DNA of 64,000 nt. Source: Cryptomeria japonica. Taxonomy: Eukaryota; Streptophyta; Pinopsida; Cupressales; Cupressaceae. Position 1 is the stretch's first letter. Each line of letters starts with the position of its first letter. Below are positions 1 through 10,896 of this stretch, in pieces. The notes under the pieces were generated by a model. That model saw nothing but the letters and a program-made list of their open reading frames with translations. It did no database searches and had not been told where the DNA came from. The stretch is taken from assembly GCF_030272615.1 (NCBI RefSeq), contig NW_026729318.1, positions 1 to 64,000 of the forward strand, given 5' to 3'. Position numbers and translations under genes: made by a program.

Positions 1-22
1 TTAAATTTTATGCAATTTCAAA

Positions 23-114
23 ATGTTAGATTTTTATTTGCAAGATGATCATATTTGTGATGATTATGAGTTAGATGAAGCTTTAGATGAATTTTTGAAA
101 CCTAAATATACCAA
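23..114 (+). pseudogene. First 30 codons of the outer element's ORF, cut off by insertion
   Basis: An ATG at 23 follows an in-frame TAA at 2-4 and opens a frame rich in Asp and Leu that runs into the inner element at 115. If the inner element and one copy of the duplication ACCAA are taken out, the frame continues into the long ORF that starts its first visible ATG at 7933. The ATG at 23 is therefore the likely true start, giving a protein of about 1030 residues before the insertion. Confidence 0.75.
110..114. repeat. Target-site duplication ACCAA, left copy
   Basis: ACCAA lies directly before the TGTAGCG start of the inner element. The same five bases lie directly after its CTTTACA end. Confidence 0.93.
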
Positions 115-1326
115 TGTAGCGTCCCAAAATTGTGACACTTGCAATTTCGACTGCATTTCGGTCTTCACAATGGCGATGCAACACGCAACCTGAATGGAGA
201 CCCCAAAACTTGCTCACGACACAAAAAACTGCATTTTTCATGCACCCTGGTCTGAACCTCCTTGCACCCTGCTGCCCCGGGAGGTGGGACCAGAGCGCCC
301 ATAGCCCTGGTCCCTGGGTCCTAATTTGGGCCCGGTCTCCTAAGTGGTGTCGGGTCTTTTTGATTGCAAATTGGAAATAAAACTTCCCTGGTCGGCCTAA
401 GGTCAGGAAAATCAGTCTATCAGCCCTAATTGACAAGTATATAAACTACATTTTTCTCTCTCATTTGGCATGAGATGAGAAGACGGAAAAAGCGTGGAAA
501 CTATACTCAAGCATTCAAGCATTCAAGCATTCAAGCAATTGATCATTCCAAGTCTCCATTCAAGGCTAAGTGTTGCATTCAAGTCAAGGATTCAATCATT
601 GAAGAGGAGATCACTTACTTCATGCTACAACATGCAACATACAACATCTAAACCTTCGCACATAAGGATACAAACATCCTTAGAACAAGGTATTAGTACT
701 TGTTTTGCATTACATTACAGTCATTTACATTTACAGTACTTGCTCATTTCTTGGTTAATTCCAAAACTGGGGTTTGACCTAAAGGCAAACCCCTAATCCC
801 TAACCCCCCAATCGTCTTCACTTTTCTGTGTGTAGGTTGCAGGTACGTGGCTGAGATTGAAGATCTGGAATCCTTGTGCAGAGACGAACCGATCCCACTT
901 CGTTTCGCGGATTTTTCGGAGGACCGTGGCGCCGGGCGCCATCGTCCCGACAACTTTTGCTCAAATTTGCAGGACAGTGCCGTATCGACATTCTACTGCT
1001 AATTCCAGGTCCGCAACTTCATCCTATAACCCAAACTCAGTTTATAAGCGAATCTTTATGACTTTCTATGCATTCCTAGCTTAATTTCCTTAACAACATT
1101 CTTTACAAAAGAGGGTAGCCTTGCTTTCCTAACCCTTGAAATTCATTTAGTATCCAATCTTACATTGTGTGGGATTGGACCTCATGAGTTTCAACCCCTC
1201 TTTTGAATGTAAAGTCTCTCCCTTAAGTGAAAAACCCATCGACTCCTAGCGAACCTCCCTTCTCTCTCCTTGGAGTTGGAAGAGGGGAGTGCAACTAGGG
1301 TTCGACCGTGATTTTTCCGCTTTACA
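115..1326 (+). repeat. 5' LTR of inner element
   Basis: The 1212-bp LTR runs TGTAGCGTCC...CTTTACA. It differs from the 3' copy by scattered substitutions and two clear indels. About 34 bp near 890-930 are absent from the 3' copy. A GC-rich segment near 290-335 is shorter here than in the 3' copy. ORFs that overlap it on either strand are incidental. Confidence 0.93.
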
Positions 1327-1329
1327 TTT

Positions 1330-1348
1330 TGGTGAACCTGACGTGAAC
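1330..1348 (+). other. Primer-binding-like site
   Basis: A TGG-initiated stretch (TGGTGAACCTGACGTGAAC) starts three bases after the 5' LTR end. Plant LTR elements place their tRNA primer site here, and it begins with TGG because tRNAs end in CCA. I do not assign the tRNA. Confidence 0.65.
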
Positions 1349-2596
1349 ATCCTTTCTGATTTTTCATGCTTAGATCTGAAAATTGATTCCTTGATTACAT
1401 TTCCATGTTTGATCTTTTGCAAAATTTTAGAGGTGATTGCATAAAAACCCTAAAATTTCTTTTTAGTAATTGAACTTGTGAAATGCTTAGTTGTTAATGT
1501 TTGTTTCAGATCTGCTTTTCTATTACAAATTATCAATTCATATCTGTGCTTTAATTTTTAAAATTAAGTGGTTAAAAGTCAAAACCCTAATTTTTGAAAC
1601 CCTCTTAATTCAACCTTTATCCGACAATTTGACCGATCAAAACAACTTCAAATCAGCTGTAACTTTGGATTCCGCAATAAAATCACAATATCTTTCATCC
1701 CTGAAAATTTGGAAAAAAGTTGCGAGGACTGTGTTGCACTCCGAGCGCCATCGTCCCCGACATTTTTTCCAAAATTTCGGGAGCGAGATCTTGCTGTATT
1801 TTCCTGCTAAAATCCAGAATTTTGGCTGAATTTATCAATTATAACACCTTCAAAATTACAGTCAAAGTTGGTCTTGTGATTGCTTGGTCTAGGGCTCCTA
1901 ATCATTCAAAAATTGTCGAAATTGAAATTTTGTGCCAAAATTGTGTTCTTACTGTCTTAAATCTGAAAAGTGTATTTGCATTCATTCAAAATTTCAGTGC
2001 TTTATTCAAATTCTTGCAATTTGTGACTTTTGAAATTAAGTGCTTAATTACAACAACTTTGATTTCCGCTTTCAAAATTGAATTTTGCGTGAAATTGAGT
2101 CAAATTTTGAATTTCAAAACTTGCATTGCTTTTGACATTCCCTATAAAATCATAAAATTCAAAATTTCAGTTTCCCTCTCTTTTCCAAAATTCAAATTTT
2201 GCATTTTTCGACAATCTTGATAGGGTTCAATTTTGAGATTGCAACTTTAATTTGGCCTATCTACAGATCGTAAAATCCCTCAATTTTTTCAGATTAGCTC
2301 TAAAATCATCATACCTTTCATCCCTGCAAATTTTGAAAAAAGTTGCAAGGACCGTGTTGCACTCCGAGCGCCACGGTCCCGAACATTTTTTCCGAAATTT
2401 CGGGAGACTGTCGTGATTGCATTTAACAGCTTAAATCTGGAAGATTGGCTGGTTTTACTGAAAATTGCTACCCCTAAAATCAAAATCTTTTCTCTCTCTC
2501 TAGTGCATGAGTTTTACAACAATAAGCCCTACTTACACTATTCCCGTTAGACGAAGCCGTAGAATTAAGTCTTTCTGAGGTTTAACTACCAAGGAG
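1349..2596 (+). other. Leader region of inner element with two copies of a GC-loop hairpin module
   Basis: This is an AT-rich untranslated leader between the primer site and the gag ATG. It contains two diverged copies (about 1680-1800 and 2290-2415) of a module of roughly 110 bp. The module has the order CATCCCTG, AAATTT, a GGACC...GGTCC-type hairpin with a GC-rich loop, then ACATTTTTTCC and AAATTTCGGGAG. A third copy lies in the outer element's LTR at 12275-12390. No protein-coding frame is convincing here. Confidence 0.6.
2349..2379. repeat. Hairpin with 15-nt loop, forward orientation
   Basis: The arms GGACCGTG (2349-2356) and CACGGTCC (2372-2379) are perfect 8-bp inverted repeats. They enclose the loop TTGCACTCCGAGCGC. 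The same loop occurs at 1734-1748 with a decayed stem, and in reverse-complement orientation in the outer LTR (12332-12346). Confidence 0.8.
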
Positions 2597-5500
2597 ATGG
2601 AACCTAATTTGAATAGCCTTTTTAACGAGGACGTGGGTAATTCCTCTAATCCTCCTAATGATGAAGAAGCTCCCCATGAGGTTTCTGTTGAACAACTTTC
2701 GAAATTGGATAACCAATTTGATGATTTTCACCAATGGATGTCTCATGAGTATCCCGATAGTCAAGCTCTTCCTTTAATTGAGGGTCTAAAACGCATGCTT
2801 CAAAGTGATAAGAATGGAATTGATGTTTTGCGTGGTATTTCACACATTGTGAATTCGAATGTGATGCCTATAAAGAGTTGTGCTGAAACTTTAGGTTATA
2901 CACAACCTCCTACACAAGTCAATCATTCTATTCCTTTGACCACTTCTATTGCTAGCATACCTACCTTTACATCAAACATAATGGCTACTTCTATACAAGA
3001 CATTCCTCCTGTGATTACTAGTCATGGGGGCAATCCTCCTTCAGTTAACCCTATTCCTTCATTCAATCCGACTTCTTCATTCATTCCTTCAATGAGTGTT
3101 CCTATTACATCTTCACAAATGAACATGACGCAAGGGGGCAATTCATTTAACTATTCCATTCCCCCTTGTAGTGTTCCTCCTGTCCAATCATCCCCTATGG
3201 TTGACTATCATAGGGTCCCACCACCTTACTCTTTACCTTCTTTCAATAACATAACACCTCCATCCCAATCTAACACCTCTAATATGAACTCTTCGACTGA
3301 AGCGACCATTAACAATCTTGCACAAACTGTCTCTTCTTTACAGCAACAAATTGCCTCTATGAATCAATCTAAGTTTAGTGTGCCCACATTTGATGTTGCG
3401 AGCCCACTTTCTCTTGACATTGTTCAAGCTATTCCTCCTAAACATGTTGAAATCCCGCATTTGGAGCTCTATAATGGTAAAGGAGATCCTCTAACACATG
3501 TTAAGACTTTTCAAACAATATGTACTGATTTTGCTTATGACCCAAGGTTGCTTGCGAAACTATTCACTAGAACATTAAGAGACAAAGCCCTACAATGGTA
3601 TTGCTCGTTGCCTTCTTATTCTATTACTTCTTTTGAACAACTTGCAAATGCTTTCATTCAACAATTTCAAAACAATATAAGTCCTAAAGTTACTTTGATT
3701 GATTTAATGCATTGTAAACAAGGTGTTAAAGAAAAAGTGACTGATTTCATTGGTAGATATAAGCATTTGTATGCTCAAATTTCTTTTCCAGTGCCTGATA
3801 ATGATATTCAAAGAATCTTTATCTCTAATTTGCAAAAGGATATTCGAGACAAACTTTTGTTTTCAGAGTTTACTTCTTTCCAACAGTTGTGTGCCACTCT
3901 TCACAATTATCAACTGACTATGAGTCAAATGGAACAATCACATCCTATGGCTCCAAGTGATAAGGGTGATAGCAGTCAACAACCATTTGGGAAGATTAAA
4001 CCGAACAAAGATTCCATCAAATTCAATGAAAACATCATCAACAACAATGTGAATGCAGCATCAGGTGTGCCTCCTATTTCTAAATTTTTCAAGAAAGAAA
4101 GAAAGTATACTCCTTTGAATGAATCATTGCATGGTATTATGAATAAGTTATTGGAACAAAATGTGCTTACCCTTCCTCCTATTAGACAAATTGATCCTGC
4201 AAAGATTACTTCCCCTTATTTTGATCATAAAGCTTTTTGTCATTTTCATCGTCAGCCTGGTCATGATACTGAAAAATGTTTTTCTTTAAAGAGTAAAATT
4301 CAAGATTTGATTGATAATAATACTATTTCTGTTTCTGGAGTGAATGATAAAGGCAACACATCTGTAGCTCCTCCTAACCAAAATCTTCAGATTTTTACTG
4401 ATCCATTACCTTCTCATACTTCTCATACCTCTAATGCGATTGAGGTTAATGATTCCTCTCTCTCATCTGATGGTCTTGTGTCTATGACTCCGAATGTGAT
4501 TAACTTTGTAGAGCAGCAAGAAAACCCTAAAGAACTTTCCATTACATTTGATTCTAGTCAAACCATTAGAGCACCTGATGGTCCTTTATACATAGTTGCA
4601 AAAGTCAAGAATATGCCTTGCCGTGGAGTGCTTATTGATCCTTCGTGCATGATTAATGTTATTACTGAAGAATTTCTTTTTACTTTGCAATTGAATCAAG
4701 TAATCTATAACAAAACAGATGTGGTTGTGAAATTATTTGATGCATTTTCTTCTCCTGCAATTGGTTCTATTACATTGCCCATTGAGGTCCATAACAAATC
4801 TCTTGATGTGAACTTTGCTATTATCCCTTCATCCGAACAATTTCGTGTGAAGCTTGGCTATCCTTGGCTATCTTCCATGAAAGCTATTGCTTCTCCTATA
4901 CATAAGTGCTTGAAATTTCCCCATAATGGTGAAGTTGTTACTGTCAATCATAGTCTCTTTAAACCAGCTGAAAGAACCTCTAGTGTTCCTATTGATTATT
5001 TTTGGCCTAAACAATTCCAGTCTCTTCCTCCGCGAAGTGATCATCTTTTCAAATCTTATCAAAAGTGGAAAACAGATATGATCCTATCTCTAAGTGAACC
5101 TAGAACACCTAAACTTGACATTCCTATCATTCTTGAGAAGGAAATTCTTCCTTTGAAAGATAAAACTAATGTCTTTCCTCAAGAAGATTCCCAACCCGTC
5201 CCCATGGATGTGACTATATCCTCTAAGAGTAGACCTATACCTAATCGTCATGATGGACTTGGTCTTCTCCCTAAACCAAAAATTCCTCCTTTATATGGAG
5301 CAGTTCCTCCTCCTGCCTTTTATAGAGAGAAGAGACCTTCTTCTTCTCCTATTATCCAGCCTAAGAGACCACAACCTAAACACCCAAGTGATAAGGATGA
5401 GAACATTCCTCTTCCTCTATCTTCTACACTTCCTACTAAGACTAGACGTAATCGTTCTGCACGCGAACGCCGACGAAAGCGTCGTCTTAGGGCTCAAGCA

Positions 5501-5941
5501 GCCGCTTCTCAAACTTTACAATCTCCAAAAACACCTTCAACAAGCATTATTCCATTTTCTCCTCAGCCGGATATTGAGTCTAAATCTCCTAAACATAAGA
5601 TGCATGATGGTCTTGATCCTGTGCGAGTTAAAGATCCTATTTTTATAAATCTTGATGATGATATAGATGAAAATGTTATTCATGATGAAAATGCTACTCC
5701 TCTTGCTTCTGACAGTGAATATGAACTTGTTGATGTTGATAACCATTTATCTAATGAATTTTCTAAAGCACTTATCCTAGCTCCTAGACAAGAACAATGT
5801 GGCTTGGAACATGAACATAGCCCTTGTTTGGATCTTGTGATAGCTCCATCTGCTGTGTTGGATGTTCCTCCTCTAGCGTGTTCCCTGCCTTCTCGAAACA
5901 TTGATCAGCAAGATCGGGGGGTAGATGACATGCTAGACTAG
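2597..5941 (+). CDS. Gag polyprotein with zinc knuckle and degenerate retropepsin-like domain
   Basis: The 1114-residue ORF starts at the first ATG after the leader. Residues 1-285 are a Pro/Ser/Thr-rich N-terminal part. About 291-450 is a Ty3-type retrotransposon gag domain (YNGKGDPLTHVKTF, LQWYCSL, FIQQF, RYKHL). About 547-561 is a zinc-knuckle-like motif of the form C-x2-H-x4-GH-x4-C. About 660-770 resembles a retropepsin (GVLIDPSCMINVI, later LGYPWL), but the catalytic D-[ST]-G is replaced by D-P-S, so the protease is probably inactive. A very basic Arg stretch near 948-968 could bind RNA or act as a nuclear signal. The tail is acidic. The ORF is open throughout, unlike most coding relics here. 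No polymerase domain follows. The expected role is capsid formation around element RNA. Confidence 0.88.
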   Translation: MEPNLNSLFNEDVGNSSNPPNDEEAPHEVSVEQLSKLDNQFDDFHQWMSHEYPDSQALPLIEGLKRMLQSDKNGIDVLRGISHIVNSNVMPIKSCAETLGYTQPPTQVNHSIPLTTSIASIPTFTSNIMATSIQDIPPVITSHGGNPPSVNPIPSFNPTSSFIPSMSVPITSSQMNMTQGGNSFNYSIPPCSVPPVQSSPMVDYHRVPPPYSLPSFNNITPPSQSNTSNMNSSTEATINNLAQTVSSLQQQIASMNQSKFSVPTFDVASPLSLDIVQAIPPKHVEIPHLELYNGKGDPLTHVKTFQTICTDFAYDPRLLAKLFTRTLRDKALQWYCSLPSYSITSFEQLANAFIQQFQNNISPKVTLIDLMHCKQGVKEKVTDFIGRYKHLYAQISFPVPDNDIQRIFISNLQKDIRDKLLFSEFTSFQQLCATLHNYQLTMSQMEQSHPMAPSDKGDSSQQPFGKIKPNKDSIKFNENIINNNVNAASGVPPISKFFKKERKYTPLNESLHGIMNKLLEQNVLTLPPIRQIDPAKITSPYFDHKAFCHFHRQPGHDTEKCFSLKSKIQDLIDNNTISVSGVNDKGNTSVAPPNQNLQIFTDPLPSHTSHTSNAIEVNDSSLSSDGLVSMTPNVINFVEQQENPKELSITFDSSQTIRAPDGPLYIVAKVKNMPCRGVLIDPSCMINVITEEFLFTLQLNQVIYNKTDVVVKLFDAFSSPAIGSITLPIEVHNKSLDVNFAIIPSSEQFRVKLGYPWLSSMKAIASPIHKCLKFPHNGEVVTVNHSLFKPAERTSSVPIDYFWPKQFQSLPPRSDHLFKSYQKWKTDMILSLSEPRTPKLDIPIILEKEILPLKDKTNVFPQEDSQPVPMDVTISSKSRPIPNRHDGLGLLPKPKIPPLYGAVPPPAFYREKRPSSSPIIQPKRPQPKHPSDKDENIPLPLSSTLPTKTRRNRSARERRRKRRLRAQAAASQTLQSPKTPSTSIIPFSPQPDIESKSPKHKMHDGLDPVRVKDPIFINLDDDIDENVIHDENATPLASDSEYELVDVDNHLSNEFSKALILAPRQEQCGLEHEHSPCLDLVIAPSAVLDVPPLACSLPSRNIDQQDRGVDDMLD

Positions 5942-6667
5942 TTACATTAGCATAGCAGATTCTCTCCCCCTCTCTTTTGTCACTTCGTCTATATGTTATT
6001 CTCATTCTTCTATTTGTCGTCCTTAGTGTTGTCTACTTGAGGACGATGCAAAGCATTGAGATCTCTTTGGTCTCTCTCATGTTGACTCAAAAGACACATG
6101 TGTTCCCTTCTTCTAGGTGACCTTCCTTGATTGGGGAATGAAGAACAATTATGCATACATACATATGATATATACATGACTTATCATACAGCATACTGAC
6201 CCCGAGGAAAGCGAAGTCACCTCGTGCTTTGTGTTTTGTATCTATTATCCTTGGGTTTATCTCACACTTGGGGGCTAAATCTTTACGATAACGTGCTCCT
6301 TTCCTTTCTCATTTCTTATGTGTATCACTACGTTAAAACAATCACCCCCGTTAAGGCGTGTGCGATCGCTTTAACGTAGGGGGGCATACACCCTGTCTAT
6401 CCTTTCAAGATACTTGAAAATTTCTTGGCGAACTTAGCTTTGCCTTGAAAATTTTTGGTATTTCTCTTGCATGACTCATAGTGAGGGACCTTACTACTGA
6501 TAGTCATGGTTCTCCCTCATGATCTTCCCTTTTACTTCGTCAATCGAAGTCGTAAGATCCTTAGTCCACTGGGGGCTTGGTGTATCTTGCCTCCTTGACG
6601 TGGTGAAAGTCTATTCAATGCTGTTTCCTTGTACTTTACCGGAAGTATGAGCTCACATACTCCCGCT
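5942..6667 (+). other. 3' noncoding segment of inner element, with hairpin and G-run
   Basis: No gene is seen here. A 10-bp inverted repeat, CTACGTTAAA (6328-6337) and TTTAACGTAG (6370-6379), is followed directly by a run of six G and GCATACACCCTG. The same arrangement (stem, G-run, GCATA) stands in the outer element at 11683-11732. Phrases such as ACTGGGGGCT recur before the true polypurine tract. Confidence 0.6.
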
Positions 6668-6682
6668 AAAGTGGGGGCTAAA
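6668..6682 (+). other. Polypurine tract of inner element
   Basis: AAAGTGGGGGCTAAA directly precedes the 3' LTR. It is where plus-strand DNA synthesis is primed in LTR elements. The identical 15 bases precede the outer element's LTR. Confidence 0.85.
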
Positions 6683-7890
6683 TGTAGCGTCCTAAAATTG
6701 TGACACTTGCAATTTCGACTGCATTTCGGTCTTCACGATGGTGGCGCAACACGCAACCTGAATGGAGACCCCAAAACTTGCTCACGACACAAAAAACTGC
6801 ATTTTTCATGCACCCTGGCCTGAACCTCCTTGCACCCTGCTGCCCCGGGAGGTGGGACCAGAGCGCCCAGTGCCCTGGTCCCTCAGGACCAGGGCGCCCA
6901 GCGCCCTGGTCCCTGGGTCCTATTTTGGGCCCGGTCTCCTAAGTGGTGTCGGGTCTTTTTGATTGCAAATTGGAAATAAAACTTCCCTGGTCAGCCTAAG
7001 GTCGGGAAAATCAGTCTATCAGCCCTAATTGACAAGTATATAAACTACATTTTTCTCTCTCATTTGGCATGAGACGAGAAGACGAAAAAAGCGTGGAAAC
7101 TATACTCAAGCATTCAAGCATTCAAGCATTCAAGCAATTGATCATTCCAAGTCTCCATTCAAGGCTAAGTGTTGCATTCAAGTCAAGGATTCAACCATTG
7201 AAGAGGAGATCACTTACTTCATGCTACAACATACAACATACAACATCTAAACCTTCGCACATAAGGATACAAACATCCTTAGAACAAGGTATTAGTACTT
7301 GTTTTGCATTACATTACAGTCATTTACATTTACAGCACTTGCTCATTTCTTGGTTAATTCCAAAACCGGGGTTTGACCTAAAGGCAAACCCCTAATCCCT
7401 AACCCCCCAATCGTCTTCGCTTTTCTGTGTGTAGGTTGCAGGTACGCGGCTGAGATTGAAGATCTGGAATCCTTGTGTAGAGACGAACCGTGGTGCCGGG
7501 CGCCATCGTCCCGACAACTTTTGCTCAAATTTGCAGGACAGCGCCGTATCGACATTCTACTGCTAATTCCAGGTCCGCAGCTTCATCCTATAACCCAAAC
7601 TCAGTTTATAAGTGAATCTTTATGACTTTCTATGCATTCCTAGCTTAATTTCCTTAACAACATTCTTTACAAAAGAGGGTAGCCTTGCTTTCCTAACCCT
7701 TGAAATTCATTTAGTATCCAATCTTACATTGTGTGGGATTGGACCTCATGAGTTTCAACCCCTCTTTTGAATGTAAAGTCTCTCCCTTAAGTGAAAAACC
7801 CATCGAATCCTAGCGAACCTCCCTTCTCTCTCCTTGGAGTTGGAAGAGGGGAGTGCAACTAGGGTTCGACCGTGATTTTTCCGCTTTACA
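6683..7890 (+). repeat. 3' LTR of inner element
   Basis: The 1208-bp LTR pairs with the LTR at 115-1326. Compared with that copy it has an extra GC-rich unit (GCGCCCAGCGCCCTGGTCC type) near 6865-6910 and a deletion of about 34 bp near 7487. It is followed by the duplication ACCAA. Confidence 0.93.
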
Positions 7891-7895
7891 ACCAA
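7891..7895. repeat. Target-site duplication ACCAA, right copy
   Basis: ACCAA directly after the 3' LTR matches 110-114 and fixes both ends of the inner element. Confidence 0.93.
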
Positions 7896-10800
7896 ACCTT
7901 CATTTTACCAAAAGCTCATAAACCTTGTTACTATGCCATTTAGATGTGATGAGAAAGATAAGTCAAATGGTTCCTCTCAAGGGTACATTCCTATCAACTC
8001 TTCCACTAAATCTAGTAACATGGTTGTGTTCAATAATCCCCTCTATGAGGAAATATCTCCTTTTGAATCAAAAGATAAACCTTTTAATAGATATGATCAT
8101 GCTTTGTGGGATGATGACCTTGATGACTGTGTGGCTCTTAAAAAACACTCCCTTCATGAGGATCCTTTTGTGCAAGAAGATGACATTATCCCTACAATCC
8201 CTAGTGATGGCATTTCCTTTTCCAACAAAATTCCCACTAGAGATGATGAATTAATGATAAATGCTTACCCTTCTCCTAAAGTTGGTCTTACCCATAAGCA
8301 TCCCTTAGAGAAAGAAGATGAAATAATAAGCAATTTCCTTAATTCTCTCTCCCCTAAAGATCATATTGAACATATTTTGAGGAAAGAGGATGAGTTTAAC
8401 ACATCTATTGATGCTTTCCCTCCTAAGGATGAGGAATTAATAAACAATGTTATCTCCTCTCCTGAAATTGACAATACTTTAAACATTCCTTTCAACAACC
8501 TCACTATTTGGGATGAACCATTAGAAGAAGGTATAGATTATTCTCTACCCCTAGCCAAAGGGGATGAAATCAAGATTGGAAACTCCCTTGATAGTTTCTC
8601 CCCTTCCTTGAATCTCAATTATTCTCCCTCTAAAAATAAAGCATCTCCCTCTCCTCAACTTGGTTCTACTCATAAGGAAACCCTAGTTCAAAGCAAGATG
8701 GTTAACATTTCTTTCAAAGATCTCCCTCTCAAAAGTGAGACTTTAGAGAGTAGTGTTGATCCTTTTCCTAGAGAGTTTATTCCCCATGTAGATCCTGTGA
8801 TGATAAAGGATGATATGACCTTTCCTAGTATTACTCTTCCTACTAGAACATCAATGCCTATCCCTTGTCTCTCTCCTAAAATTGATTTGATCCGTGATAA
8901 GATTTTAGTGCAAGAGAAGACTATCAATAATTCTTCCAACACTTTTATTCATTCCTCTAAACCATCCTCAATCAATTTGATACATGTGAATGAGACACCT
9001 AACAAACCTCTCTTCACTGTCCAAGGTGCTTGTCCTTCTCAAAATTCTCAACCTTTAAATAAGCCTATCTTAGTGGTTCAAGGTGGTTATGCTAATGATT
9101 CTTTTTGCACTCCTAAAAAACCTATTATTACTGTGCAAGGAGGTTATTCTTCTAAGAGCCCTTATGAGTATGCTAAGCAACTAACTAGAGAGAGTTATCA
9201 TGCGGTTGCCCATACCTATAATACAAGAAACAATACGCAACCTAGTCCTCCTCCAGTTATCCCCACTTCGCTTCCTCCTTCCCAACCCATTCTTCCTCAA
9301 GCGCCTCGTATTTCACAAATGCTTAGTAAGGACTATGATCTCATAGAACAACTTAAAGCTACCCCTGCTAAGATATCCCTTTGGGATTTGATCCAAACTT
9401 CTTCCGTTCATCATGGAATGTTACAAGATGCCTTGAAAGATTTGAATGTTCCTCCACCTAATACATCTAGTAATATAGTGTCTTTGGTTAACTCTGTGAT
9501 GAATCCTAAAGCTCAAATTGTGTTTACCCAAGATGAGTTGCCTACTGGTGAAATTCAACAACAATATGATCCCTTGATGATTGTGGTTATCATAAATGAC
9601 ACTGCTATAAGACGAACACTAGTAGATAATGGCTCTGGCCTTAATGTGTGTAGCATTAATCTATTGCAAAAGATGAATGTGGATACATCCCTTATTGAGC
9701 CTGACTCTCATCCCATTCGAGGCTTTGATAATGTGGCTAAGTCTTCATTAGGTATTATCACCTTACCTGTCACAGTGGGACCTGTTACTTTGCCTACTCC
9801 TATCCATGTTATGTCGGGAAATTTAACATACAACTTGTTATTAGGGAGACCTTGGATTCACAGTATGCAAGTTGTCCCCTCTACATTGCATAGACAAGTT
9901 AAATTTATTTATAACAATAAGACATATACCTTGATAGGTGACACTAATCTCCAAGCTTGTTTGCAAACATCTAAGCCTTCCTCTCCTAGTAATGACTCTT
10001 TGAACAAGATACCTATGGATGAATCATCACCCTCTAATAATCAAAATTCTTTGGATAAGTCTGAAGCTCCTGAAGAAGATCCTTCTCGACTTGAGTCTAC
10101 ACATGAAAAGGCTTTTGATCCTGAGAAGGTTCTCGCAGAAGACGATTGGGGATCTCTTGATTTTAATCCCACCTTTGTAGGTGAATATAGGGTTCCTCCT
10201 AGAGATCTTAAAGGTAAAAAGAAGGAAGAAACTAGAGATCAATCAGTCTTACCTGAATCGATGAGCAATAATTTTGTGGCCGCTTCTCAAACTTCTTCTC
10301 CTCACACCTCTAATTATGAAGAGTTTGATTCTTTGTCTTATGAAAAACCACCTTCTCTTCCTGAAATGGCTGATCGTTATGGTTGTGGTTTTCGCATTTT
10401 TGCTAAGCATGGGTATCATGGAAATGGTTGTGGCGCTCATGAACAAGGGATAAAAGTTCCTCTAGAGACTAATTTTCACAATTATGCCTTTGGACTTGGC
10501 TATAATCCCTGCAAACGCACTAAAGCATCTAAAAGACCATCCCTCAATGTGAATGCTATATTTAGTAGTGATGATGATCTCACTTCAACTAAATCATCTT
10601 CTACTTCTATCAACTCTCATTCCCCTCATAAGGAAATCTTGGCGATGAACAAATCTCTTTATGACTCCCCTCAAATTTCTAAATCCACTTATGAATCTTT
10701 ATCTCCTATTCATCATAAAGTCCTTTCCTCTAGGGATAAGGCTCTAATAAATTACACTCATCCCTCTTCTAAGATTTCTTGTGACTTTTCTTCTTCAATT

Positions 10801-10896
10801 TTTATCATTTTATACATGTTTTTGATCTCACTTATAGTTGAGCATTTAGCATGTCATATTCAAATACCTCATTCAATCTATCATGTCTTTAAATAA
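7896..10896 (+). pseudogene. Outer element ORF (retropepsin-like plus G-patch-like), 5' end separated by insertion
   Basis: The open frame enters from the insertion junction and runs to a TAA at 10894. Its first remaining ATG is at 7933 (987 codons), but the original start is at 23. Most of the first 500 residues are low-complexity, acidic and Ser/Pro-rich. They include a threefold repeat of the type KP-x-x-TVQG-G/A (about residues 356-405). Around 545-665 lies a retropepsin-like fold (LVDNGSGLNV, later LLLGRPWIHSM) with D-N-G in place of D-S-G or D-T-G. Around 811-861 lies a Gly-rich G-patch-like segment (GYGCGF, HGYHGNGCG, FGLGYNP). The C-terminus is hydrophobic. Neither a gag domain nor a reverse transcriptase is present. 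It is broken only by the nested element, so loss of function came from that event. Confidence 0.8.

Larger units (their letters stand above)
115..7890 (+). mobile_element. Inner non-autonomous Ty3-like LTR element (gag plus degenerate protease only)
   Basis: This is a complete element of 7776 bp. It has a 5' LTR, a primer-binding-like site starting TGGTGAACCTGACG, a leader of about 1.25 kb, one ORF of 1114 codons, a 3' noncoding segment, the polypurine tract AAAGTGGGGGCTAAA, a 3' LTR and matching ACCAA duplications. The whole structure is intact, yet there is no room for reverse transcriptase or integrase, so it must have moved with enzymes supplied in trans. The nearly identical LTRs and unbroken ORF suggest fairly recent movement. 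The polypurine tract and LTR start (TGTAGCGTC) match the outer element, so the two are related families. Confidence 0.93.

Noticed and set aside
83-1084. Small open frames in the 5' LTR, and the equal ones in the 3' LTR
   Set aside because: They lie in LTR sequence, have no coding character and differ by indels between the two LTRs.
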